This document shows positions 7,498 through 15,599 of a stretch of 64,000 nt of DNA, piece by piece. The DNA is from AP-15 sp963774345 (GTDB lineage Bacteria > Pseudomonadota > Alphaproteobacteria > ATCC43930 > CGMCC-115725), in assembly GCA_963774345.1 (NCBI GenBank), contig CAVZFB010000039.1, forward strand, positions 124,001 to 188,000, in the 5' to 3' direction. The notes under the pieces are model-generated. The model searched no databases and had not been told where the DNA came from. It saw only the letters and a list, made by a program, of their open reading frames with translations. Each line of letters starts with the position of its first letter. Position 1 is the stretch's first letter. The position numbers were made by a program, and so were the translations under genes.

Positions 7498-10400
7498 ATG
7501 CATATCGCGCGGCGCTTTACCACGGCAGGTCGGGATCCCTATGGGTCGGTTCCGTTTCGGAACGCGACCAGCGAGATTCGCAATCCCGATGGCTCGGTCG
7601 TCTTCCAGGCCGAGGGAATCGAGGTGCCGGCCGAATGGAGCCAAGTCGCCTGCGATATCATTGCCCAGAAATATTTCCGCAAAGCCGGGGTGCCGGCGCG
7701 CTTGACCCGGGTTGAGGAAGACGGGGTTCCGTCCTGGCTGTGGCGGCGCATTGCCGATGCCGCGGCGATGGCGGCATTGCCCGAGGATCAACGCTACGGC
7801 GGCGAGACCGACGCCCGAGAGGTTTTCGACCGGATGGCCGGGACCTGGACCTATTGGGGATGGAAGGGCGGCTATTTCGACGCCGAGGAGGACGCCTGCG
7901 CCTTTTACGACGAAATCCGGCTGATGCTGGCGCGGCAGATGGGCGCCCCGAACTCGCCGCAATGGTTCAACACCGGGCTCTACTGGGCCTATGGCATCGA
8001 TGGCCCGGCGCAGGGCCATTACTACGTCGACTACCGCAGCGGCGAGTTGACGGCGTCTACCAGCGCCTATGAGCACCCGCAGCCCCACGCCTGCTTTATC
8101 CAGTCGGTTGCCGACGATCTCGTCAACGAGGGCGGGATCATGGATTTATGGGTGCGCGAGGCCCGGATCTTCAAATACGGCTCGGGCTCGGGCTCGAATT
8201 TCTCGAAATTGCGCGGCGATGGCGAGCGCCTGTCCGGCGGTGGGCGGTCGTCCGGGCTGATGAGCTTTCTGCGCATCGGCGACCGAGCCGCCGGCGCGAT
8301 CAAATCCGGCGGCACCACGCGGCGTGCGGCCAAGATGGTGATCGTCGACATCGACCACCCCGACATCGAGGCGTTTATCGACTGGAAGGTCGTCGAGGAG
8401 CAGAAGGTCGCCGCGCTGGTCGCCGGCTCCAAACTCGCGGCCCGCCATCTGAACCTGGTCATGGCCGCCTGTCATCAGCAGCCGGAGGGCGCAGCCGACC
8501 CCTGCGACCCGGCGCAGAACCCCGTATTGAAACGCGAGATCCGCGCCGCCCGCCGCGCCCAAATCCCGGAAAACTGCATCCAGCGGGTGATCCAGTTCGC
8601 CCGCCAAGGCTATACCGCAATCGACCTTCGCACTTACGATACCGATTGGGATTCCGAAGCGTATCTGACGGTCGCCGGACAGAATTCGAACAATTCGGTC
8701 CGGGTCTCGAACGAGTTCCTCGACCGCGTCGCGGCCGACGGCCCCTGGGAATTGATCCGGCGCACCGACGGCAAGGTCGCCAAAACCATGCCGGCGCGCG
8801 AATTGTGGGACCGGATCGGACACGCCGCCTGGGCCTCGGCCGACCCCGGCCTGCAATTCGACACCACGATCAACGACTGGCACACCTGCCCCGAGAGCGG
8901 TCGGATCAACGCCTCGAACCCGTGCTCGGAATACAATTTCCTCGACGACACCGCCTGCAATCTCGCCTCGCTGAACCTGATGGCGTTCCGCCGCGAGAAC
9001 GCGAAAGACGGGGGCGGCCCTCGGCCGGCCGTCGATGGAGAGCCCGGACGAGACGCCGGCTTCGACGCCGAGGCCTTTGCCCATGCGGTGCGGCTGTGGA
9101 CCTTGGTGCTCGAAATCTCGGTGATGATGGCGCAGTTTCCGTCGCCGGAGATCGCCCGCCGATCGTTTGCCTTCCGCACCCTCGGCCTCGGTTACGCCAA
9201 TCTCGGCGGCCTGTTGATGGGGATGGGCATCGCCTATGACAGCATCGCCGGGCGCGCGCTCGCCGCGGCGATCACCGCGCTGTTGACCGGCGCCAGCTAT
9301 GCCGCCTCGGCCGAGATGGCCGGCGATCCGGGCTTAAAGCCACGCGGCGCCTTTCCCGGCTTTGCGTTGAACCGCGCGGCGATGCTGCGCGTCGTGCGCA
9401 ACCACCGCCGCGCCTGTCATGGCGACAGTGCCGGATATGAAGAGCTGGCGATCCTGCCGGTCCCGCTGGACGCCGCGAATTGCCCCGACCCGAAGCTGGT
9501 CGCCGCTGCGCGCCAAAGCTGGGACACGGCGCTGGCGCTCGGCGAGAAGCACGGTTTCCGCAATGCCCAGGCGACGGTCATCGCACCCACCGGCACGATT
9601 GGCCTCGTCATGGATTGCGACACGACCGGCATCGAGCCCGATTTCGCGCTGGTTAAATTCAAGAAGCTCGCCGGCGGCGGCTATTTCAAGATCATCAACC
9701 GCGCGGTGCCGCAGGCATTGTCGACACTCGGCTATGACGCCGCCGAGATCGCCGCGATCGAACGCTATGCCCTGGGCAACGGCACTTTGGCCGGAGCGCC
9801 CGCGATCAACCACGACAGCCTGCGCGCCAAGGGGTTCGACGACCGCGCTCTGGCCGCGGCCGAAGCCGCACTCGCCACCGCCTTCGACATCAAATTCGCG
9901 TTCAACAAATGGACCTTGGGCGAAGCCTTCTGCACCGAGCGGCTCGGGATCTTGCCGGCCGCACTGGATGATCCGGGGTTCGATCTGCTGGCCGCGCTCG
10001 GCTTCAGCCGGGCCGAGATCGAAGCCGCAAATACCTGGTGCTGCGGGGCGATGACCCTCGAAGGGGCGCCGCACCTGAAGGCCGAGCATCTGCCGGTGTT
10101 CGACTGCGCCAGCCCGTGCGGGCGCACCGGCACCCGCGCGCTGTCGGCCGAAAGCCACATCCGCATGATGGCGGCGGCGCAGCCCTTCATCTCGGGGGCG
10201 ATCTCGAAGACGATCAACATGCCGAACGCGGCGACGGTCGAGGATTGCAAGGCCGCCTACCTGCTGTCCTGGCGGCTCGGTTTGAAGGCGACCGCCCTTT
10301 ATCGCGACGGCTCGAAACTGTCGCAGCCCTTGGCCGCGAGCCTGTTGGGCGCCGACGAGGAGGCCGAGGACCGCGCCGCCGAGCTGTTCGCGCAGTCGCC

Positions 10401-11262
10401 GGCTCAGCGCGCGCCGCTGGTCGCCGAGCGCATCGTCGAACGGGTCGTCGAGCGGGTGGTCGAACGCGTCGTGCAGCGCGGCGAGCGCCGAAGGCTGCCC
10501 AATCGGCGCAAGGGCTACACGCAAAAGGCCACGGTCGGCGGCCACAAGGTCTATCTGCGCACCGGCGAGCACGAGGACGGCCGGCTCGCCGAGCTCTTTA
10601 TCGACATGCACAAGGAGGGCTCGGCCTTTCGCTCGCTGATGCACAATTTCGCGATCGCGATCTCGATGGGCCTGCAATACGGCGTGCCGCTCGAGGAGTT
10701 CGTCGAGAGCTTTACGTTTACCAGGTTCGAGCCGTCGGGGATCGTCGAAGGCAACGACACGATCAAGATGGCGACCTCGATCCTCGACTACATTTTCCGC
10801 GAGTTGGCGATCTCCTATCTCGGCCGCGGCGATCTGGCCCATGCCGAGCCAGGCGATCTGCTGCCCGACGCAGTCGGCAAGGGCGAAGCCGAATCGACGC
10901 TGCGCGACCCTGGCGGCGACGATCAACCGGACGTTGCCCGTGGCTCCGGCCCCTGGCCGGCCGAGGAACTCAGCTTCATGCAGCGCGTGACCTCGAACGG
11001 CTACGTCCGCAACAAGCTGACCGTCCTGCATGGCGGCGCCGGCCGCGCCCCCGCCGCGGCCGCCGCCCTTTCCCTCGCCGACCCTCTCCCCTCGGCGGAG
11101 AACCAGGACGACACCCTTGCGCTGCGCCTGGAACGCATCCGCGCCGCCCGCATCAAAGGCTACGAAGGCGACAGCTGCACCGAATGCGGCAACTTCACCC
11201 TGATCCGCAACGGCACCTGCCTCAAATGCGACACTTGCGGCGCGACGAGCGGCTGTTCTTGA
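7498..11262 (+). CDS. nrdJ: Class II (adenosylcobalamin-dependent) ribonucleoside-diphosphate reductase
   Basis: This 1254-residue enzyme reduces ribonucleotides to deoxyribonucleotides using a B12-derived radical and needs no oxygen or NrdB partner. Visible landmarks are Cys199 in HACFIQSV, the active-site N-P-C-S-E motif at Asn474, Cys476 and Glu478, Cys487, a PTGTIGLVMDCDTTGIEPDF segment, and a C-terminal Cys-rich tail (CTECGNFTLIRNGTCLKCDTC, probably metal-binding or a redox relay). The length fits the long alphaproteobacterial NrdJ type. A (Glu-Arg-Val-Val)n tract lies in a linker before the C-terminal domain. A GGGGGGAAGG ribosome site precedes the ATG. It is a single-gene unit behind candidate NrdR boxes. 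Confidence 0.96.
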   Translation: MHIARRFTTAGRDPYGSVPFRNATSEIRNPDGSVVFQAEGIEVPAEWSQVACDIIAQKYFRKAGVPARLTRVEEDGVPSWLWRRIADAAAMAALPEDQRYGGETDAREVFDRMAGTWTYWGWKGGYFDAEEDACAFYDEIRLMLARQMGAPNSPQWFNTGLYWAYGIDGPAQGHYYVDYRSGELTASTSAYEHPQPHACFIQSVADDLVNEGGIMDLWVREARIFKYGSGSGSNFSKLRGDGERLSGGGRSSGLMSFLRIGDRAAGAIKSGGTTRRAAKMVIVDIDHPDIEAFIDWKVVEEQKVAALVAGSKLAARHLNLVMAACHQQPEGAADPCDPAQNPVLKREIRAARRAQIPENCIQRVIQFARQGYTAIDLRTYDTDWDSEAYLTVAGQNSNNSVRVSNEFLDRVAADGPWELIRRTDGKVAKTMPARELWDRIGHAAWASADPGLQFDTTINDWHTCPESGRINASNPCSEYNFLDDTACNLASLNLMAFRRENAKDGGGPRPAVDGEPGRDAGFDAEAFAHAVRLWTLVLEISVMMAQFPSPEIARRSFAFRTLGLGYANLGGLLMGMGIAYDSIAGRALAAAITALLTGASYAASAEMAGDPGLKPRGAFPGFALNRAAMLRVVRNHRRACHGDSAGYEELAILPVPLDAANCPDPKLVAAARQSWDTALALGEKHGFRNAQATVIAPTGTIGLVMDCDTTGIEPDFALVKFKKLAGGGYFKIINRAVPQALSTLGYDAAEIAAIERYALGNGTLAGAPAINHDSLRAKGFDDRALAAAEAALATAFDIKFAFNKWTLGEAFCTERLGILPAALDDPGFDLLAALGFSRAEIEAANTWCCGAMTLEGAPHLKAEHLPVFDCASPCGRTGTRALSAESHIRMMAAAQPFISGAISKTINMPNAATVEDCKAAYLLSWRLGLKATALYRDGSKLSQPLAASLLGADEEAEDRAAELFAQSPAQRAPLVAERIVERVVERVVERVVQRGERRRLPNRRKGYTQKATVGGHKVYLRTGEHEDGRLAELFIDMHKEGSAFRSLMHNFAIAISMGLQYGVPLEEFVESFTFTRFEPSGIVEGNDTIKMATSILDYIFRELAISYLGRGDLAHAEPGDLLPDAVGKGEAESTLRDPGGDDQPDVARGSGPWPAEELSFMQRVTSNGYVRNKLTVLHGGAGRAPAAAAALSLADPLPSAENQDDTLALRLERIRAARIKGYEGDSCTECGNFTLIRNGTCLKCDTCGATSGCS
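10426..10473 (+). repeat. 12-bp in-frame tandem repeat in nrdJ coding (E-R-[IV]-V)x4
   Basis: Four consecutive 12-bp units encode ERIV-ERVV-ERVV-ERVV (residues 977-992), followed by a partial QR unit. Codons vary between units (GAG/GAA, CGC/CGG, GTC/GTG), so the protein repeat is kept while the DNA has diverged. It lies in the linker before the GYTQKATVGGHKVYLRTGE domain and would form a charged amphipathic strand or helix. Confidence 0.85.
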
Positions 11263-11285
11263 TCATCCCCTAAATTGGTGACGGT

Positions 11286-11807
11286 ATGACTTATTGCACA
11301 GGCAGGATCAAATTTCCGGATGACGGTGATCACATACGCGCACTCGGGTGCATTGCATTGTGCAGCGCCAATCTTGAAGATGCAATAATGAGAATTTCAG
11401 ATGGTCTCCGACATACTTTTCCAAATCTGCGATTCCCCAAAAATCTTCAATCTTTCCGGCTTGTCCCCAATGCCAGAGCGTTAAGAAAAGTTATTAATCG
11501 TCAATTTGATATAGCGTCGGAATATTTTTATAAAAGAGATGACCATATTATTATAAATAATATTCTAATAACGATTGAGAAAGTTGGAGGTCAGCGTAAT
11601 CAAGCTATGCATTCTCGCATTCTGCAAAATCGCAATGGACAGATAACTCGCGAGATAGAAAGAAGAAATATTCAACCTCTGACAAGTGCTGAATTATACG
11701 GGCTTGCGGAACATCTGTCGATTCTAGAGGACGAAGCAGATACATTGTGGTTTGCTGTGTGCCGATTACGTGACTATACTCCAGATGCGGAACACGACCT
11801 TCCTTAA
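11286..11807 (+). CDS. AT-rich ORF, HEPN-like protein of unknown function
   Basis: A 173-residue protein with base composition far below its neighbours (about 40% G+C, many AT-ending codons), suggesting recent acquisition. It looks all-helical: ALGCIALCSANLEDAIMRISDGL near the start, then NNILITIEKVGGQRNQAMHSRIL, then LYGLAEHLSILEDEADTLWFAV. The RNQAMH segment fits the HEPN-superfamily RNase motif R-x4-H with a polar residue after the Arg. HEPN proteins often act as toxins or defence nucleases. No close family is recognised and no obvious partner gene adjoins. It follows nrdJ by 23 bp on the same strand but is unlikely to be functionally linked to it. Confidence 0.6.
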   Translation: MTYCTGRIKFPDDGDHIRALGCIALCSANLEDAIMRISDGLRHTFPNLRFPKNLQSFRLVPNARALRKVINRQFDIASEYFYKRDDHIIINNILITIEKVGGQRNQAMHSRILQNRNGQITREIERRNIQPLTSAELYGLAEHLSILEDEADTLWFAVCRLRDYTPDAEHDLP

Positions 11808-11819
11808 GACTTCACAGCC

Positions 11820-11904
11820 CATAGGATGGGCCGAGCGTCCTAAACCCATCATTTCCAGCCTTCGCTGGGCGGTGTGTTGAATTGAGCCTCAACCCACCGG
11901 CCGG
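11820..11904. repeat. Degenerate copy of the GTAGGATGGG palindromic repeat
   Basis: Starts ATAGGATGGGCCGAGCG, then ACCCATCATTTCC, and ends near TGAGCCTCAACCCA. It resembles the two better copies at 12027 and 12864 but its right half is decayed. It lies in the 411-bp gap between the HEPN-like ORF and hpt, which otherwise holds nothing recognisable. Confidence 0.5.
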
Positions 11905-12026
11905 CCCCGAACGCAGCTGCCACCTCAGTGACAGTCGGAATCAAAGGAAGCAACAGGGCAGACAATGACATCGACTTGGCACCGTGTCAGATTTATAGGG
12001 GTAGCCCGTGGCGAGGGCATAGCAAG

Positions 12027-12111
12027 CGTAGGATGGGCTGAGCGTCGCGATGCCCATCATGTCTGGTCCGGGTCGGAATGATGGGTTTCGCGTTGTTCAA
12101 CCCATCCTACG
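12027..12111. repeat. 85-bp palindromic interspersed repeat (MITE/REP-like), copy A
   Basis: Bounded by perfect 10-bp inverted ends GTAGGATGGG (12028-12037) and CCCATCCTAC (12101-12110); the inverted similarity extends with mismatches to about 23 bp. The interior (GCCCATCATGTC, GGTCCGGGTCGG, ATGGGTTTCGC) is shared with copy B. No ORF. This kind of GTAGGATGGG repeat is widespread in proteobacterial genomes and is probably non-autonomous. Confidence 0.8.
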
Positions 12112-12218
12112 GGGTCGTACTACAATTTGACTTGCTGATTTGACCGGAAGCCCATACCGGCGCCACCGGCCGACCGACGAGGTAAGGCGAAGGAAAGTCC
12201 CCTGAGCTACCGCCATTG

Positions 12219-12731
12219 TCACTCCACAACGCCGATATACGGTAGGTGGCGATATTTTTCAGCGTAGTCGGTACCATAACCCGCCACATACAGGTCGCCG
12301 ATGGTGAAGCCGACGAAATCGATCGCGACTTGGATCTCTCGTCTCGAAGGCTTCTCCAGCAGCGCGCATGTCCAGAGGTCATCGATCCTTTGCTGTCGCA
12401 ATTGGGCGGCAGCAAAGGCGATTGACCGGCCGGTATCAACAATGTCGTCGACAAGCAGCACGGGCCGCCCGGCGAGGCCGGCCGGGACATCACCGTGCAT
12501 CTGCACTTTCCCGGAACTCTCTTTGGCACGACCATAGCTGCTCAAGCGGATGAACTCTAATTCGGGCTTCGCACCCGCCTGGTCTAGTGCGCGTACAAGG
12601 TCGGCGACGAACACCGCCGCCCCCTTGAGTAAGCCAACGATGACGAAATCGCCCGGGATTGTGCGCGCGATTTTCATGGCGAGCGCGTCAACCCGCACGG
12701 CAATCTCTGTCGCACTGATGAGAACCCGCAT
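12219..12731 (-). CDS. hpt: Hypoxanthine (purine) phosphoribosyltransferase
   Basis: The product of about 170 residues has the type I phosphoribosyltransferase fold: FVIVGLLKGAAVFVADLVRAL (PPi loop), LEFIRLSSYG before the flexible loop, the PRPP-binding motif VLLVDDIVDTGRS, and the C-terminal VGFTIGDLYVAGYGTDYAEKYRHLPYIGVV typical of Hpt. It salvages hypoxanthine or guanine to IMP or GMP. ATG 12731 was chosen because it begins at the first conserved strand; a longer frame to 12836 adds 35 residues lacking homology. The gene lies between two copies of a palindromic repeat and is therefore isolated from its neighbours. Confidence 0.9.
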   Translation of the reverse strand: MRVLISATEIAVRVDALAMKIARTIPGDFVIVGLLKGAAVFVADLVRALDQAGAKPELEFIRLSSYGRAKESSGKVQMHGDVPAGLAGRPVLLVDDIVDTGRSIAFAAAQLRQQRIDDLWTCALLEKPSRREIQVAIDFVGFTIGDLYVAGYGTDYAEKYRHLPYIGVVE

Positions 12732-12863
12732 CCCGCCATCTAGGCCTGCCGCTACCTCTATGGCAATGGAGGCGGCACCCGCTGAGCACCCCGACACGTC
12801 CTCAGATGCCACGGCGCGCGGGCGCAACCCCGTCATTAACGGCGCTCGGGATGGCCGAGCAAG

Positions 12864-12949
12864 CGTAGGATGGGCTGAGCGTCGCGAAGCCCATCATGTC
12901 GGGTCCGGATCGGAAGGATGGGTTTCGCTTTTGCTCAACCCATCCTACG
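12864..12949. repeat. 86-bp palindromic interspersed repeat (MITE/REP-like), copy B
   Basis: Same element as copy A at 12027: ends GTAGGATGGG (12865-12874) and CCCATCCTAC (12939-12948), with nearly identical interior and the same orientation. With copy A it brackets hpt. The remainder of the 333-bp gap between hpt and the GFA gene holds nothing recognisable. Confidence 0.8.
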
Positions 12950-13064
12950 ACTACTGCCCAGCGCGGCGATCATAGCCAGTCAGAAGAAAAGGATGAGGCG
13001 GGAACGAGATCGGCTTCCAACCCACGTACCAAGAAACGTGAGACGGGGAGAAGGCCATTCGATG

Positions 13065-13472
13065 CTATGGCTGGCGCTGGAAGCGCTCCACGCCGGTGAG
13101 GTCCATCGACCAAGGGAGAGCCGAGCGGCACCAGCCCTGCCGGGTTGGTCGCAAGTCGGGGCGGCGGTCGAGCGCGCCCACCCGCAAGCCATAAGATTGC
13201 GGGTTGGCGCCTGCCGCTGTGGCGTAAAGCGGCGTGCCACATTCGGGGCAGAACGCGTGCACCCGCTTATTCCCGCTTTCCGCAGTCTTGATGTAGAGCT
13301 TGGGGGCGCCGCCTCGCAGGATGAAGGTGCCGGGCAAGCTTGGCACCGTGGTGCGAAAGGCGGTGCCGGTAAGGGTCTGGCAATCGGTGCAATGGCAGAT
13401 TCTGACCTTAGTCGGGTCGATTTCAGCCTCAAAGCTGATCTGACCGCAATGACAGCGTCCGATAACCTTCAT
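13065..13472 (-). CDS. GFA (glutathione-dependent formaldehyde-activating/CENP-V) family protein
   Basis: The product of about 135 residues has the zinc-binding Cys pattern of the GFA fold: GRCHCGQISFEAEI near the start, ICHCTDCQTLTG, and AFCPECGTPLYA, ending RSALPWSMDLTGVERFQRQP as in many family members. The founding member was linked to S-hydroxymethylglutathione formation, but most relatives have no proven activity. The start at ATG 13472 (MKVIGRCHCG) matches the domain boundary; the longer open frame to 13550 is not homologous. Confidence 0.88.
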   Translation of the reverse strand: MKVIGRCHCGQISFEAEIDPTKVRICHCTDCQTLTGTAFRTTVPSLPGTFILRGGAPKLYIKTAESGNKRVHAFCPECGTPLYATAAGANPQSYGLRVGALDRRPDLRPTRQGWCRSALPWSMDLTGVERFQRQP

Positions 13473-13626
13473 CGCTATTTCTTCCTCGTGATGCTTCGCT
13501 CGATGCCGGGCGTCGATGATTACGATCTCCCGGCGAAGCGATTGGCACAAGCGAACTGCCCTCGGGTGCCCTCGACCCGTTCAGCTTCGTGAGCGTCGAC
13601 GCGCTTCATTCGTTCGGTTCGGGCGT

Positions 13627-14994
13627 TCATATGCCGGCCGCGTCGCTTAGCGGTTCGGCTGAAAATGTCGGGTCATCGAAGACGCTCGATGGCTGGGGGA
13701 GGCCGTAGTGCTCGCGTAGGGTCGCGCCGGTGTATTCGGTGCGGAACAGGCCGCGGCGCTGTAGTAGCGGGATGACCTCGGTGCTGAAGATTTCGAGCTG
13801 CAAGGGCAGCAGGGGAGGCATGATGTTAAACCCGTCGGCGGCGCCGCTGGTAAACCAGTCCTCGATCAGATTGGCGATCTGCACGGGGGTGCCAGCGGCG
13901 ACGTAATGGCCGCGGGCGCCAGCGAGGTAGCCGAGCAATTGCCGAAGGCTCAGCCGGTCGCGGCGCACCAGGTTCAGGATCACCTCGGTCCGGCTGCGCG
14001 CGGCCTCGACGGTGTCAGGGTCGGGGAAGTCCTCCGGCGACAGCGGACGGTCGAGTGGCAGGTGCGAGAAGTCATGCCCGCCGAACCGGTTGGAGAGCCG
14101 CTTGCGCCCGACCTCGGGATCGGTCAGATCGTTGACCTCGCGCGCCAGGCGCTGCGCCTCGGCCTCGGTCGAGCCGATCATTGCGTTGAGACCGGGCAGG
14201 ATCAGCACCTGATCAGGGTTTCGTCCCTCGGCTGCCGCCAGCGCTTTCAGATCGGCGTAGAATTCCTGCGCAGTCGCTTTCTCGACATGGGCGGTGAAGA
14301 CAGCATCGGCATGACGCGCGGCAAAGCGGCGGCCGGTGTCGGACGATCCCGCCTGGACCAGCACCGGCCGGCCCTGCGGGCAACGCGGCAAGTTCAGCGG
14401 CCCGGCCACCTGGTAGAAGTCGCCGCGGTGGTTGATCGGCCTGATATGGTCTGCCCTGGCATATTGCCCGCCGGCCCGATCATCGATTACCGCATCCTCG
14501 GCCCAGCTGTCCCACAATGCCTTGACCACGGTCATGAACTCCTCGCCGCGGGCATAGCGGTCGGCATGGCTGACCTGGCCGGCGCCGCCGAAATTGCGCG
14601 CCGCAGTGGCGAGCCACGAGGTGACGATGTTCCAGGCGGCGCGACCGTTGCTGATGTGGTCGATCGAGGCGAACTGGCGTGCCAGGTTGAACGGCTCCGT
14701 ATAGGTGGTCGAGGCCGTGGCGATCAGCCCGATGCGGCTCGTCGAGACGGCAATCGCCGCCAGCACGGTAATCGGCTCGAGCCAGGTGCGCGCGGCCTGC
14801 GCCACGTCCCCGCCGAGCGCCAGTTGATCGGCGAAGAAGATCGAATCGAACAGCGCCGCCTCGGCTCGCTGCGCCAGATCCTGGTAATAGCGGATGTCGG
14901 TCAGCGCCAATGGCGAGGAGTCCGGGTGCCGCCATGACGCCTCGTGATGGCCGCGGCTGTGAATGAACAGGTTCAGGTGCAACTGCCGCTGCAT
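13627..14994 (-). CDS. LLM-class flavin-dependent monooxygenase (NtaA/SnaA/DszA type)
   Basis: The 455-residue protein matches the NtaA/SnaA/DszA group of FMNH2-dependent monooxygenases: LNLFIHSRGHHEASWR at the start, FDSIFFADQLALGG, TYTEPFNLARQFASIDHISNGRAAWN, SHADRYARGEEF, PVLVQAGSSDTGRRFAARHADAVF, and GTPVQIANLIEDWFTSGAADGFN near the end. Such enzymes oxidise chelators, sulfones, pristinamycin-type or heterocyclic substrates with a separate flavin reductase, which is not seen here. It lies 33 bp downstream of a RidA-family gene and is probably cotranscribed with it. Confidence 0.9.
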   Translation of the reverse strand: MQRQLHLNLFIHSRGHHEASWRHPDSSPLALTDIRYYQDLAQRAEAALFDSIFFADQLALGGDVAQAARTWLEPITVLAAIAVSTSRIGLIATASTTYTEPFNLARQFASIDHISNGRAAWNIVTSWLATAARNFGGAGQVSHADRYARGEEFMTVVKALWDSWAEDAVIDDRAGGQYARADHIRPINHRGDFYQVAGPLNLPRCPQGRPVLVQAGSSDTGRRFAARHADAVFTAHVEKATAQEFYADLKALAAAEGRNPDQVLILPGLNAMIGSTEAEAQRLAREVNDLTDPEVGRKRLSNRFGGHDFSHLPLDRPLSPEDFPDPDTVEAARSRTEVILNLVRRDRLSLRQLLGYLAGARGHYVAAGTPVQIANLIEDWFTSGAADGFNIMPPLLPLQLEIFSTEVIPLLQRRGLFRTEYTGATLREHYGLPQPSSVFDDPTFSAEPLSDAAGI

Positions 14995-15027
14995 CAGGCG
15001 TATCCTTGGTTTGTGCTCGCTGGCCGG

Positions 15028-15420
15028 TCAGCCCCGGCTGGCCCCGATATGGGCGACGGCTTCGATCTCGACCTTGAGCGACGGGTCGGCCAGTGCGGCC
15101 ACCTGCACCAGGGTCGAGGCCGGGAAATTTCCGGTGAAAAATTCGCGGCGGGCCTGCCACACTTTTTCGCGCTGGGTGATGTCGGTGACGAAGATCGTGA
15201 CCTTCATGACGTCGGCCATAGTGCCGCCGGCAGCCTCGACCAGATGGCGGATTTTGGTGAAGATGGCCTTTGCCTGGACGTATTCATCGCCGGCGGCCTC
15301 GCTGCCGCGCGCGGTCATGCCGGCAACATAGGCAAAGCCGCCCGCCACCAAGCAGTTCGACCAGGTGCCGGGTTGCGGCTCGGGCACTTCGGAACTCGTG
15401 GCGCGCGTAATATTGCTCAT
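15028..15420 (-). CDS. RidA/YjgF family protein
   Basis: The 130-residue protein shows the RidA trimer fold: WSNCLVAGGFAYVAGMTARG, DEYVQAKAIFTKIRHLVEAAGGTMADVMKVTIFVTDI, FPASTLVQVAALADPSLKVEIEAVAHIG. RidA members hydrolyse reactive enamine/imine or aminoacrylate intermediates; RutC in uracil breakdown is a member. The pairing with an LLM flavin monooxygenase downstream recalls rutA-rutC, so it may detoxify or process that enzyme's product. It is divergent from the phytanoyl-CoA dioxygenase-like gene. Confidence 0.9.
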   Translation of the reverse strand: MSNITRATSSEVPEPQPGTWSNCLVAGGFAYVAGMTARGSEAAGDEYVQAKAIFTKIRHLVEAAGGTMADVMKVTIFVTDITQREKVWQARREFFTGNFPASTLVQVAALADPSLKVEIEAVAHIGASRG

Positions 15421-15599
15421 GGGCTGCTCCCTTAAAGAGCCTCAGCTTAGTCCCCCGCCAAAGCGGCTGAAAAGCACCTCGACGGCCGGCCCAGCCCACC
15501 GGCGGGTTTCGCACACCTGGCGGTTGGTGCTGGCGGTTGACAAATCCCGGCGCGGGGGTCAGCAATTCGGGGCGACGGTTGCGCCCTTTAGGAGGAACA

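Noticed and set aside
10426..10473. 12-bp repeat as a CRISPR or minisatellite
   Set aside because: Units are contiguous, in frame and protein-coding; no spacers.
9334..11031. Long open frame antisense to nrdJ (about 560 codons), and a similar one on the plus strand at 10038-11273
   Set aside because: Both overlap strongly conserved nrdJ coding sequence, show no homology, and arise from few stops in GC-rich DNA.
13906..14937. Plus-strand open frame opposite the flavin monooxygenase
   Set aside because: No recognisable sequence and a complete conserved gene on the other strand.
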